Source: Dendrophyllia cribrosa (taxonomy: Eukaryota > Cnidaria > Anthozoa > Scleractinia > Dendrophylliidae). Taken from it: a DNA stretch of 64,000 nucleotides. Numbering within the stretch: position 1 is the first letter of the stretch; each line of letters begins with the position of its first letter. The translations under genes were made by a program, and so were the position numbers. The notes beneath the pieces are model-generated. The model saw only the letters and a list, made by a program, of their open reading frames with translations, did not search any database and was not told where the DNA came from. Positions 46,997-55,726 of this stretch are shown in pieces. The stretch covers positions 3,938,407-4,002,406 of the forward strand of contig JAJLRJ010000006.1 in the NCBI GenBank assembly GCA_024195265.1. The letters run 5' to 3'.

Positions 46997-47415
46997 TGTG
47001 GATATAATAACCGGATAAAACTACAGTATAAGAGGGTTCCGAAACATTCAAGTTTGGAAGCAAAAAATTGCACAGTATCAAAAGCGCTTTTTAATTTACT
47101 AAAATCTGCAACATTCTTATAACCGCTTCATCGCTAGACTCTATGTCGATTTTCAGTTTCGCAGCCATCACCTTCAAGTTTTATAACTTTTCCGGTAGTT
47201 TCAAAGTTCAAACTTTTAATTATACGAACTTACACCGAACTCAAGATTTGCATGAAAAATTAGCACCTCGGAAAAATAAACAAAGCAACCAATTAAATGC
47301 GCGCGCTAAAACAATAAAACCACACTTTGTTGAGTTCAAACTATATTTATTGATAACAAACAATATTATACAGGCAATTTAAAAGCTTAGTTGAAAAGGA
47401 AAAGACAGAGTTGGT

Positions 47416-47905
47416 TTAGTCTTCTTCATCGGGAAGAACTTGTTTGACAAACAATCGATTGAGTAAGAATTTTCGCTTATCGATGGCAAGTTCTGTCGAT
47501 TCGAGGCAATCAAATCCCTCTGTGTCTTTTAACTCTTGTTGGTTTTTGTATAACTTTACGAAAGGTCGAATCTTTCTTCAAAGCACGCATCCATTGTAGA
47601 TTCTCTAAGAGTATTTTTCTCAGTTCCTTTCTATAAGCAGGAAGCAAGGCATTTTTAGCTTTAATGCGAGCCACGTTGTGTGAATCTCCGTTTTGCTCGT
47701 ATTCATTTATCAAAGCATTGAATTCGGCTTCGTGGCGACTAAAAGCTTCATCTTGAATACGCGACCAAGGATCTATCTGCTCTTTCTCTTCTTGGGAAGA
47801 TTCCATTTCTTCGCTAGATTGAGAGCCTTGAGATGACTGTTCGCTTTCTTGCGAGCTTTCGCTTTCTTCGGAATTTCCATTCCCTTGTTGATAGTCGCTC
47901 CACAT
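47416..47905 (-). pseudogene. Acidic Ser/Glu-rich element protein, left arm copy, frameshifted
   Basis: The frame starts with MWSDYQQGNG. It continues through an S/E/Q-rich region (about residues 10-45) into a helical part (SRHEAEFNALINEYEQNGD) and AYRKELRKILLENLQWMRAL. Near 47,545-47,570 the frame slips by one and ends after an unrelated tail at 47,510. The true C-terminus (IDKRKFLLNRLF) is still readable in the next frame down to the stop at 47,416. Similar proteins occur beside packaging-type ATPases in metazoan virus-like elements; their role is unknown. Confidence 0.7.
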
Positions 47906-47967
47906 CGTGATCTTTATTGCACAAGTGCTGACAACACATTAAACTAATCTGAGCTGGTTGTGTCTTT

Positions 47968-47977
47968 CTTTTATATA
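47968..47977 (-). promoter_or_regulatory. TATA box of the left-arm acidic gene
   Basis: TATATAAAAG on the minus strand stands about 63-72 bp upstream of the ATG at 47,905. It mirrors the box in the right arm. Confidence 0.5.
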
Positions 47978-48088
47978 TTTCGATAGAGGCGTGGTTACAC
48001 GGCAAAAATCCTTATGTGTTTTGTTTGAGAACAAAATGTTAGAATGAAATACTTTGCGGATGTTCCGCGAATTCACTATAAGGTCGGA

Positions 48089-49450
48089 TTACAGGCCTGA
48101 AGCTTTGTTGGCTTTTTCGGTAGCAAAGGTTTCATCTAAAAACGATTTTACGTTTGGTTCATTTTCGTGTACGTAAATCCACTTTGTTTTTCCGTTTGAA
48201 TAATGTCTTAATTTAACTGGCCAGTAATTTCCTCCGCACCAATAGACTGTAGGACTCGGACGGCGATTGTAAGGATTTCGGGAACTGGTGTACATTTCCG
48301 CAAGACCAAACCCTTCTGGCATGGTTTCGAGATGGGGCGCTCCTTCCAAATAATTTCGCCAAACTGGTATACTCGCTTCAGACCAAACAACATCAAACGG
48401 TTTCAAAGGTTGAGGTGGAGATTTGTCTACACATTTGGCAGTCTTTACTGAAGGGGTCGCTTCCACTTGTTCTTCTGATTTCGAGGATTTGTTAATGCTA
48501 GGGTAGCGCCGGCAGGAATCGAAGATGTCGGTCAATACTTGTTTATTTCCCGGTGTGTCTGGTCGGTTGTCAACAAATATATAGCCAAAAGCTCTCTCCG
48601 TTTCTTGATAATAGGCTGTCATGAATCGCTGGCGATTCTTATCAAACATGCGTTCGGCGACGATTCCGATTTGTTTTCGATCGCTAGGACTTCGGAAAAG
48701 TGCCATGTACTGAACATTCCGACTGATATCCGTGTTGAACTTTCCCTTCGGAAACATGTTTTGCAGCAAGAGAATGACACTTGGTTGCATTTCGGTGGCG
48801 GCCTTGAGTGAACAGACGGGAAACGATAGGGCTATCCGTTGCCTGTGCCATCAGATCGTCAAACACCAGCACGTTGTTAAACTTTGGATTAATTTCCCGG
48901 AGGTCATCCTTAAAATTTGGAAGCCCACGAAAAAACTGAATGTCGTTTCCGATGGATGATTTCATAGCTTCGTATCTATCCTGCTATTGATTGTAGTACC
49001 TCAGAATTCACTTAGGTTTCTTGGTCTCGTAGCGAATACGATTTTTTGTCAGAATCTGTTCTACAAAGAACGTTTTTCCACATTGTGTGGGACCGACTAC
49101 AAGCGTTGCATTGAGAACTTGTGACGAAACATAAATTCCGGGTAAGCTTCGGTTTTCAAGGAAACGTCATGGGTCAATTTTGGTCTCTTGACAATACGGG
49201 CGGGTTTCACAGTTTCTTTTACAGAAATGGGGCGTTTTCGTGGTTCAGTTATGTCTCTTGGCACAATCGATTGACAACGATTTACAACGGATGTAGACTC
49301 AGTATTCAGTTCCCAGCAAACTCTTGCTTCTTTTAAGACCTCTGACCTTTTTTGTCCAGTTATGTCATGAACAATTTCAAGATGAGAACTCAAGTTAAGC
49401 ACTCTTGGCTTTTCGCAAAACGGACAATTTCGTGGAAACCTTCTCGGCAT
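48089..49450 (-). pseudogene. Packaging-type ATPase of the virus-like element, broken
   Basis: Read on the minus strand from 49,450. A zinc-finger-like N-terminus (CPFCEK...HLEIVH) is followed by a P-loop (GPTQCGKT, 49,071-49,094), a Walker-B-type stretch (VLVFDDLM), and a conserved motor region running to a long C-terminal tail ending at 48,089. The three parts lie in different frames. There is a frame break near 49,100-49,130, in-frame stops near 48,975-49,010, and another frame break near 48,785. In the families known for this motor it pumps DNA into capsids. Here it cannot be made as one protein. The last quarter lies in the left arm and is duplicated in the right arm. Confidence 0.75.
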
Positions 49451-49526
49451 GACGACTTGTGTATAATGATGGATTTTAACTGGTGTCAGTTAATATATAG
49501 TTTTCGGTGGAATAAAATGATATGGA

Positions 49527-49814
49527 TATAACAGGGGTACAGAAAGGGTACAGGAGGGGTACAGGGAGGGTACAGGAGGGGTACAGAAAGGGTACAGAAA
49601 GGGTACAGGAGGGGTACAGGAGGGGTACAGAAAGGGTACAGGAGGGGTACAGGAGGGGTACAGAAAGGGTACAGGAGGGGTACAGGAGGGGTACAGGGAG
49701 GGTACAGGAGGGGTACAGAAAGGGTACAGGAGGGGTACAGAAAGGGTACAGGAGGGGTACAGGAGGGGTACAGAAAGGGTACAGGAGGGGTACAGGAGGG
49801 GTACAGGAGGGGTA
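49527..49814. repeat. G-rich 10-bp minisatellite
   Basis: About 28-29 units of AGGGGTACAG, with variants AAAGGGTACAG and GGAGGGTACAG, run up to the inner edge of the right arm. Because ten bases cycle through all three frames without a stop, both strands show open frames that are artefacts. Runs of four G on the + strand could form quadruplexes. Confidence 0.9.
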
Positions 49815-50086
49815 GGCGAAATTATTTGGAAGGAGCGCCCCATCTCGAAACCATGCCAGAAGGGTTTGGTCTTGCGGAAATGTACACCAGTTCCCGAAAT
49901 CCTTACAATCCCCGTCCGAGTCCTACAGTCTATTGGTGCGGAGGAAATTACTGGCCAGTTAAATTAAGACATTATTCAAACGGAAAAACAAAGTTGATTT
50001 ACGTACACGAAAATGAACCAAACGTAAAATCGTTTTTAGATGAAACCTTTGCTACCGAAAAAGCCAACAAAGCTTCAGGCCTGTAA
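49815..50086 (+). pseudogene. ATPase 3' fragment in the right arm
   Basis: It encodes only the C-terminal tail of the ATPase (GAPHLETMPEGFGLAEMY through FATEKANKASGL and stop). It is cut off by the minisatellite at its 5' side and has no start of its own. Protein differences from the left-arm copy are R to P in NPYNRRPSP and W to L in GKTKWIYV. Confidence 0.75.
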
Positions 50087-50197
50087 TCCGACCTTATAGT
50101 GAATTCGCGGAACATCCGCAAAGTATTTCATTCTAACATTTTGTTCTCAAACAAAACACATAAGGATTTTTGCCGTGTAACCGCGCCTCTATCGAAA

Positions 50198-50207
50198 TAT
50201 ATAAAAG
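50198..50207 (+). promoter_or_regulatory. TATA box of the right-arm acidic gene
   Basis: TATATAAAAG stands 63-72 bp upstream of the ATG at 50,270. A viral-style compact promoter is plausible. Confidence 0.5.
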
Positions 50208-50269
50208 AAAGACACAACCAGCTCAGATTAGTTTAGTGCGTTGTCAGCACTTGTGCAGTAAAGATCACG

Positions 50270-50704
50270 ATGTGGAGCGACTATCAACAAGGGAATGGAA
50301 ATTCCGAAGAAAGCGAAAGCGAAAGCTCGCAAGAAAGCGAACAGTCATCTCAAGGCTCTCAATCTAGCGAAGAAATGGAATCTTCCCAAGAAGAGAAAGA
50401 GCAGATAGATTCTTGGTCGCGTATTCAAGATGAAGCTTTTAGTCGCCACGAAGCCGAATTCAATGCTTTGATAAATGAATACGAGCAAAACGGAGATTCA
50501 CACAACGTGGCTCGCATTAAAGCTGAAAATGCCTTGCTTCCTGCTTATAGAAAGGAACTGAGAAAAATACTCTTAGAGAATCTACAATGGATGCGTGCTT
50601 TGAAGAAAGATTGGCTCGAATCGACAGAACTTGCCATCGATAAGCGAAAATTCTTACTCAATCGATTGTTTGTCAAACAAGTTCTTCCCGATGAAGAAGA
50701 CTAA
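50270..50704 (+). CDS. Acidic Ser/Glu-rich element protein, right arm copy, open
   Basis: The frame is open for 144 residues: MWSDYQQGNG start, serine/glutamate-rich segment (about 11-47) and a helical C-terminal half ending KRKFLLNRLFVKQVLPDEED. Relative to the left arm it lacks 61 bp after MRALKKD (between two GATT repeats) and has one extra GAAAGC unit. The deletion removes the stretch containing the left copy's frameshift and leaves the C-terminus in frame. A TATA box lies upstream and a CAATAAATA signal at about 50,769 downstream. The function is not known. Confidence 0.6.
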   Translation: MWSDYQQGNGNSEESESESSQESEQSSQGSQSSEEMESSQEEKEQIDSWSRIQDEAFSRHEAEFNALINEYEQNGDSHNVARIKAENALLPAYRKELRKILLENLQWMRALKKDWLESTELAIDKRKFLLNRLFVKQVLPDEED

Positions 50705-50951
50705 ACCAACTCCGTCTTTTCCTTTTCAACTAAGCTTTTAAATTGCCTGTATAATATTGTTTGTTATCAATAAATATAGTTTGAACTCAACAAAGTGTGG
50801 TTTTATTGTTTTAGCGCGCGCATTTAATTGGTTGCTTTGTTTATTTTTCCGAGGTGCTAATTTTTCATGCAAATCTTGAGTTCGGTGTAAGTTCGTATAA
50901 TTAAAAGTTTGAACTTTGAAACTACCGGAAAAGTTATAAAACTTGAAGGTG

Positions 50952-51029
50952 ATGGCTGCGAAACTGAAAATCGACATAGAGTATAGCGATGAAGCGGTTA
51001 TAAGAATGTTGCAGATTTTAGTAAATTAA
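50952..51029 (+). other. 25-codon open frame kept in both arms
   Basis: It starts MAAKLKIDIE and ends QILVN, with a mirrored copy on the minus strand of the left arm. It is too short to judge as coding. Confidence 0.2.
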
Positions 51030-51123
51030 AAAGCGCTTTTGATACTGTGCAATTTTTTGCTTCCAAACTTGAATGTTTCGGAACCCTCTTATACTGTAGT
51101 TTTATCCGGTTATTATATCCTCA

Positions 51124-51195
51124 GCTTTGATGGTCAAGTGGTTAAGACACTGCGTTGTGGCCGCAGTAACCCAGGTTCGAGTCCTGGTCAAGGCA
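51124..51195 (+). tRNA. tRNA-His (anticodon GTG), right arm copy
   Basis: It matches the left-arm tRNA base for base over the 72 nt. The cloverleaf, A box and B box are intact. It lies about 370 bp from the element's right end. Confidence 0.82.
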
Positions 51196-52083
51196 TGTTG
51201 TTTTGCTCTACGTCTGTAAAGTATATCTGTGTCAGTTGTGTTTCGTTTTGAAGTGAGTCGGAATAAAGCGGGCAAGTTTGGGCCGGTCTATTGTTCCTAT
51301 TGTCATGAAAAGGGAATCCGTTTATTAGTATGCGGAAAGGCATATCAATGATTTACCTAGGCACTATCCCTAGTCATTTATTAACACAAAAGGAATAGGT
51401 AGTTGACGTCATGAAAAGGGATTCCGTTTATTAGTATGCAGGAAATCCAAATTAGTATGCAGGAAGGCATGTTGTGACGTCATTGACTAGGCACCTAATC
51501 CACCTATTCCACAGTACCTATTCCACCTGTTCCGTAACGAGGCTTATCTTTGCTGGCCCTTTACTACTGTTTTTTGTTGATAAAAAATAAATGTTACTGT
51601 ATGTTTTAATTGATTTTGTGTTTAAGCTCTGTAATTGATTGAAAAATATATGTCCCCCAACCGGTCATAGAAAATAAACTCATTTCACAAACACACCTTT
51701 ACAAGCGGAGACTAAAAAAATATTCATTACAATATTTTGACGCGTGCTGAAAGATACATTAAGATTTTTTTAAGCAAGGCGTTTGCGAGTCCGCCATGAA
51801 GTTTTTAAAAATTGATGGGCTCCTGGTACAAAATAAAACATTTTATGTTCCATTGCATTAGCAATTAACATTATTAAGTATTTTACGCTCGTTGCCTTGG
51901 TTGCGCTCTGTTTGCTGGAAAGAGAGATGACGTTACGCCTTTTAGCATACCGTAGCCACAATTGCACGTGGCCAATTATTGTTTCTTAGTTTCGTATGAG
52001 CACGAGCAAGAAATCATGCGCAGTAGTGATGTACAATGCAATACTAAGGGACCATCCCAAGACAATCTCATACAATCATATCC

Positions 52084-52272
52084 TTTTACTCCCAGAGTCA
52101 ACTATGATACGTGTAGTTAGTTCTAATCAGTTGAGACTGTGGACGAAATTCTATGGTATAACCACTCAAATAAAACCTCTTCAACATTACCTTTAAATGG
52201 TACCATTTGTTTATTCAACATTTTACAAAATGAAATTTGGGATTGTTCTTAAATTTTGATTTTTGGTACTCT
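52084..52272. repeat. Dispersed MITE, CCCAGAGTCAA family, copy 2
   Basis: It belongs to the family of 27,131-27,318 and is the duplicated partner of 60,457-60,645 at the tail of copy A. Confidence 0.65.
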
Positions 52273-52334
52273 TCTTAAACACGGCAGTACAGACAGATTG
52301 ACTATGCAATTCAAAATACCTTCTAGTATATTAA

Positions 52335-53025
52335 AGGTCGATACACACGAAAGGTTTCGCTACCGAAGCATGCTCCAGGGGCACGCTCCTGGAGCAAAGC
52401 TCCTTCATGTGTATTAACGATGTTTTGGGTTTTGATCGATCCCGGGAGCAGAATTTCCACCCGGTTAAATATTCGGGTGCAAGATCCGTGGGCAAATTGA
52501 GCAAACTTGAAAATGCACACTCGTGTGTACTGACATCTTTTCATTGCGCGTGGATTCGGGCGGCAAATGTAACACATTAAGAATTCTTGAACTCGTGCTC
52601 AAAATTCAAAATGGCGTCCGAAACGGATGAGCTCGAGATACAGCAAGTGGATGGTCGCAACAACGAGCACCTTTGTCTTGTCTTCGCGAAAAGCACCGAC
52701 GTGCCCATGTTTTCCTTGCAACTTGTCTGTAGTTGAGTCTTCTTCATCTTCAAGCATCATCATCATCATCAAATTTAAAATAATTAACTTGGCTTCTTTG
52801 AACGACACCTCAAGTAAAGCGCCATTTTGAATTTAGGAACTTGTTTCCAAGCCCTCGTCTGGTGAATATCAGCTATCCCAAAGCAATTTTCATTCGTTTG
52901 CTCCCTCGTGTGTACTTTAATATATGGAGCAAGCTCCCGCAGTATGCTCCCTCGTGTGTACTGGTCGTGTAAATTGACCCTGGACTGCATGCTCCGGGAA
53001 CAAAACCCGTCGTGTGTATGGACCT
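52335..53025. mobile_element. PIF/Harbinger-like non-autonomous element, TAA duplication
   Basis: The 691-bp element has ends AGGTCGATACACACGA and the complement of AGGTCCATACACACGA. TAA flanks it on both sides. The matching site in copy A (GTATTAACTACTGAG, from 38,268) is uninterrupted with one TAA. A minus-strand frame at 52,599-52,808 (EDEEDSTTD...LVVATIHLLYLELI) may be a transposase N-terminal remnant. The interior also repeats TGCTCC and TCGTGTGTACT motifs. Confidence 0.78.
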
Positions 53026-53870
53026 TAACTAGAGTAAGCGTTTCCGATAAAAAGTTACTTGTTAAGATTTTTCAGATGTGTTAGAGATTTATTCCGTGAA
53101 AGTGCGAACGTTTTTCAGTTAAATCATATGATTTTATCACCACTTTATTGGTTCTTTCTTTTTTTCAAGGTCTATTTGTAAGTAAATTTACATTTTACGG
53201 GTTATTTCAGACATAGAACATAAAATAAAAGAGCATTGGGCTTAAAAATAAAGTGGTAACGTTGCACAGCAGGATGATTCAAACTATCATAATAAATATT
53301 CACGGATCACAAGCGTGAAAACAGCCTTCCTCACATTGAAAACGGTAAACGGCGAAAAGGCGAGAAAATTATGATCACGTGGTATTTTTGCCGTTCACGT
53401 TCGCCGTAAACGCGATGCTAAATTTCCCAAACTCATGACATACTCTTTAAGTATCGACCATCTTCATAATAAAATTCTCTTTGAATGAAATATCAATCAA
53501 GCACAGTATTTAACATCTCTCGTAAACGACTACTGTTTTTCCTGTCTCTTGTACCTGAAGAAGGTTGTCCTGGCCAGCTGAAATATTCAGTACGAAACAA
53601 AATATACGCACTTTTCAGATTTGCTTAAAAGTTGACTCTTTAATCGTCATTTTAATTTATTGGTTGAAGCAGATTCTCAAGCAGCAGGATTCTCGTATAC
53701 GGTTTCTTCCATTTATCCAGTTATTGTTTCACCCCTGGATACAAGAGGCCTTTTCCCGCGCTCATCACGTTCTTATTACGTGCCTGAAACTCATTAAAAC
53801 AAGTTCAATGCATGTCTCCGCGGAGATGACCTCGTTCGTTAATCCAAATAAACAAAATTACTGAAAGGGC

Positions 53871-53878
53871 TATAAAAA
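53871..53878 (+). promoter_or_regulatory. Possible TATA box of gene B
   Basis: TATAAAAA in the same context as at 39,553 in copy A, about 230 bp upstream of the gene B ATG. Confidence 0.3.
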
Positions 53879-55196
53879 TAAATCATATTTATCAAAGAGC
53901 CCTTCGCGGCGATCTGGAAAAACGCCACTATTGAAAAGCGGAAAAAAGATCAGCTGAAAGGGTTTATAGATTAAGTTTAACTGACACGTCGCCTTCGTAA
54001 AAACACATTCCACTCGAAGATAACAACCTCAGTTGCATTCGTTAAGTATATTTCAAGCCGAAATTCGCTGGTTTTCATAGTCCAAAGCTCAGCTGGTATT
54101 ATGGAGAAATCAAAGCCGAGTCCGTTCTCCAACACGGTGATGTTTTCATCAATATTTTTCTCCGTTGCTGTTTGCTTCTTGGCACTGATTCACGTCGAGA
54201 TCGAACTTCACGCTCATCGACAAATACTTCGAGTCTTGACTCAACAAAGAGAAAGAAATCTAGGCGATGAATCGTCGGTGATTGCTTCTTCGTTGCACAG
54301 TAACTCGGGTAAAGGTGAGTGTATATTTGTTTTACTCATTTTCACTGAGTCAGCGGAGTAAGAACTAACGATACGCTAGGACTCTTCTAGGGACAGTCAA
54401 TATATCAACAACTCGCGTTTTTTTGTAAAAACGTCCAGTAGTCTTGACAGGACCTTAGCTTTGGTGAAATGAGCTGTTAATTTGCCAATTCTACAACCGT
54501 GTCTTGGTTTCTATAAACAAAAAGTCGACTGTTTCGGTATTCAGTTTCAGTTGTTTCCGAATAGAAACGACTCTAGTTATAAACTGTGAGACAATGGGTG
54601 AATTCTTTCTCGGTGTCAACAAATCGTGTTTTTATTATGTGAAAAGTAAGTTGTTTTTAAAAATTTAAATAAATTATAATTTGTTTCTATTAAGAGCTAA
54701 AAGTAAAGGTATAAATTAAAGAAGTTCGTGCATTTACTGTTTCAGCTGTTCCGGAATAGATTATAATTAGACTTCCTCGTTATTTTACACAGTATTCCCC
54801 AATTTTTTTTCTCCTTTTTGGGAGAGGGGTGGACCGCGAGCTGTCGCACTTTTCTCCTCAGCCCCACCCGCGAGAGCGTACATTTTGTAATTATGCAAAT
54901 TGCTGTAAAAACGAGATTAGGGATTATTTTTTCTTCCCGCCGCTAGCGCCCTCGTTCCTCGTGGCTCGTATGTCACGCCATTCTCGGATCGATCGCGCTC
55001 GACTGATTTAAAGAAAAATAAGAGACTGCTCGCAGTCTAGTCCGACGACAGATTACGTTACACTAGGGTTACGATACGGCAGGGTTTTATCTAGGAGGTT
55101 TGAGGGGTGGTAAGGTAAGGTAATGCGCATTTGATCATTTGCATGGAATATGCGCATTTTAATTGTTAAATGATAATAAAGTGGTTGAGTATGTAA

Positions 55197-55246
55197 ATTA
55201 TTATTATTATTATTACTATTATTATTATTATTATTATTATTATTAA
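55197..55246. repeat. (ATT)n microsatellite in intron 1 of gene B
   Basis: About 15 ATT units with one ACT interruption. It replaces the left end of the adjacent MITE. Confidence 0.85.
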
Positions 55247-55726
55247 ACCGAAAAATGTTTCTCGATATCGATCGATTTTTCTTTTCCGTGATTTAGCCGT
55301 CCAAAAACGTGAAATTTCACTTCCGGTGGGGTACAATACCGCGCAAGAATAAAGACTGGAAATAGTGAACTGTGACGTCAATACCAGAATGCCAGTTTCG
55401 CCGTTTCTCGGTTCCTCGCATCATTTGGTATGCCCTGAGGAAGAAACATGGTTCTATTAAGGTGTGTTGTCTATGGTTGTAGCGACACACACCAAAAACT
55501 GGAGGAACCGAGGAAACGCGAAACTAGCATTCTGGTATTGACATCACAACCGACTATCCCCAGTCTTTCTTTCTGCGCGGTATTGCACCCCACCGAACGT
55601 GACGTTACACGTTTTTAGATAGCTAAAACACGAAGCAAAATCGACATCGAAAAACTTTTTTCAACTTTCTTATCAGAACACCATGCAGATTTGATCAAGC
55701 AAATAAAAACACCTGTCATATACACT
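55247..55726. repeat. Palindromic TTAA MITE, left end lost
   Basis: Same family as 40,167-40,705: CGATTTTTCTT, GTGAAATTTCACTTCCGG, GTGTGTTGTCTATGGTTGTA, right end CTGTCATATACACT before TTAA at 55,727. The left terminal part is missing where the (ATT)n tract begins. Confidence 0.72.

Larger units (their letters stand above)
46552..48360. repeat. Left inverted arm, 1,809 bp
   Basis: It is the near-identical inverted copy of 49,815-51,568. From the outside inward it holds the terminal sequence, a tRNA-His, a short open frame, the acidic-protein gene with its TATA box, and the 3' end of the ATPase gene. Confidence 0.9.
46552..51568. mobile_element. Polinton/Maverick-like element with 1.8-kb inverted arms
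   Basis: The 5,017-bp element begins AGTAGTATAGGGCC and ends GGCCCTTTACTACT. It is flanked by GTTTTC (46,546-46,551) and GTTTTT (51,569-51,574). The paralogous site in copy B (GAGCGTTTTCTGTTGATAA, from 59,288) is uninterrupted and holds one GTTTTC. AG/CT ends, a 6-bp duplication and a packaging-type ATPase are Polinton hallmarks. No family-B DNA polymerase, retrovirus-like integrase or capsid gene is visible, so it is a deleted, non-autonomous relic. The arms are 46,552-48,360 and 49,815-51,568 with a 1,454-bp spacer. Apart from a 61-bp deletion and a 6-bp addition in the right arm, they align without length change. This suggests recent formation or ongoing gene conversion. Confidence 0.8.
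49815..51568. repeat. Right inverted arm, 1,754 bp
   Basis: It is the inverted copy of 46,552-48,360. The 55-bp length difference equals a 61-bp deletion minus a 6-bp addition, both in the acidic-protein gene. Confidence 0.9.
38257..52320. repeat. Tandem segmental duplication, copy A
   Basis: This segment is colinear with copy B (52,318-60,688). Shared landmarks in order are CCTTCTAGTGTATTAACTA, a leader with GGCTATAAAAATAAATCATA, the three exons, the 3' flank, and a tail ending GCAATTCAAAATA. The direct orientation and head-to-tail junction at 52,318-52,321 show a tandem duplication. Copy A is longer because of insertions: a reverse transcriptase fragment, TTAA MITEs and a 5-kb inverted-repeat element. 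Confidence 0.88.

Noticed and set aside
47143..47382. 79-codon frame present identically in both arms (also 50,738-50,977)
   Set aside because: It is antisense to the 3' region of the acidic gene and includes its poly(A) signal. Identity in both arms follows from the inverted repeat and gives no coding evidence.
49490..49843. Long open frames on both strands rich in Pro/Tyr/Ser/Leu or Gly/Tyr/Arg
   Set aside because: They are translations of the 10-bp minisatellite, which lacks stops in any frame.
55049..55250. Possible CRISPR-like or satellite array
   Set aside because: It is a simple (ATT)n tract next to a truncated MITE.
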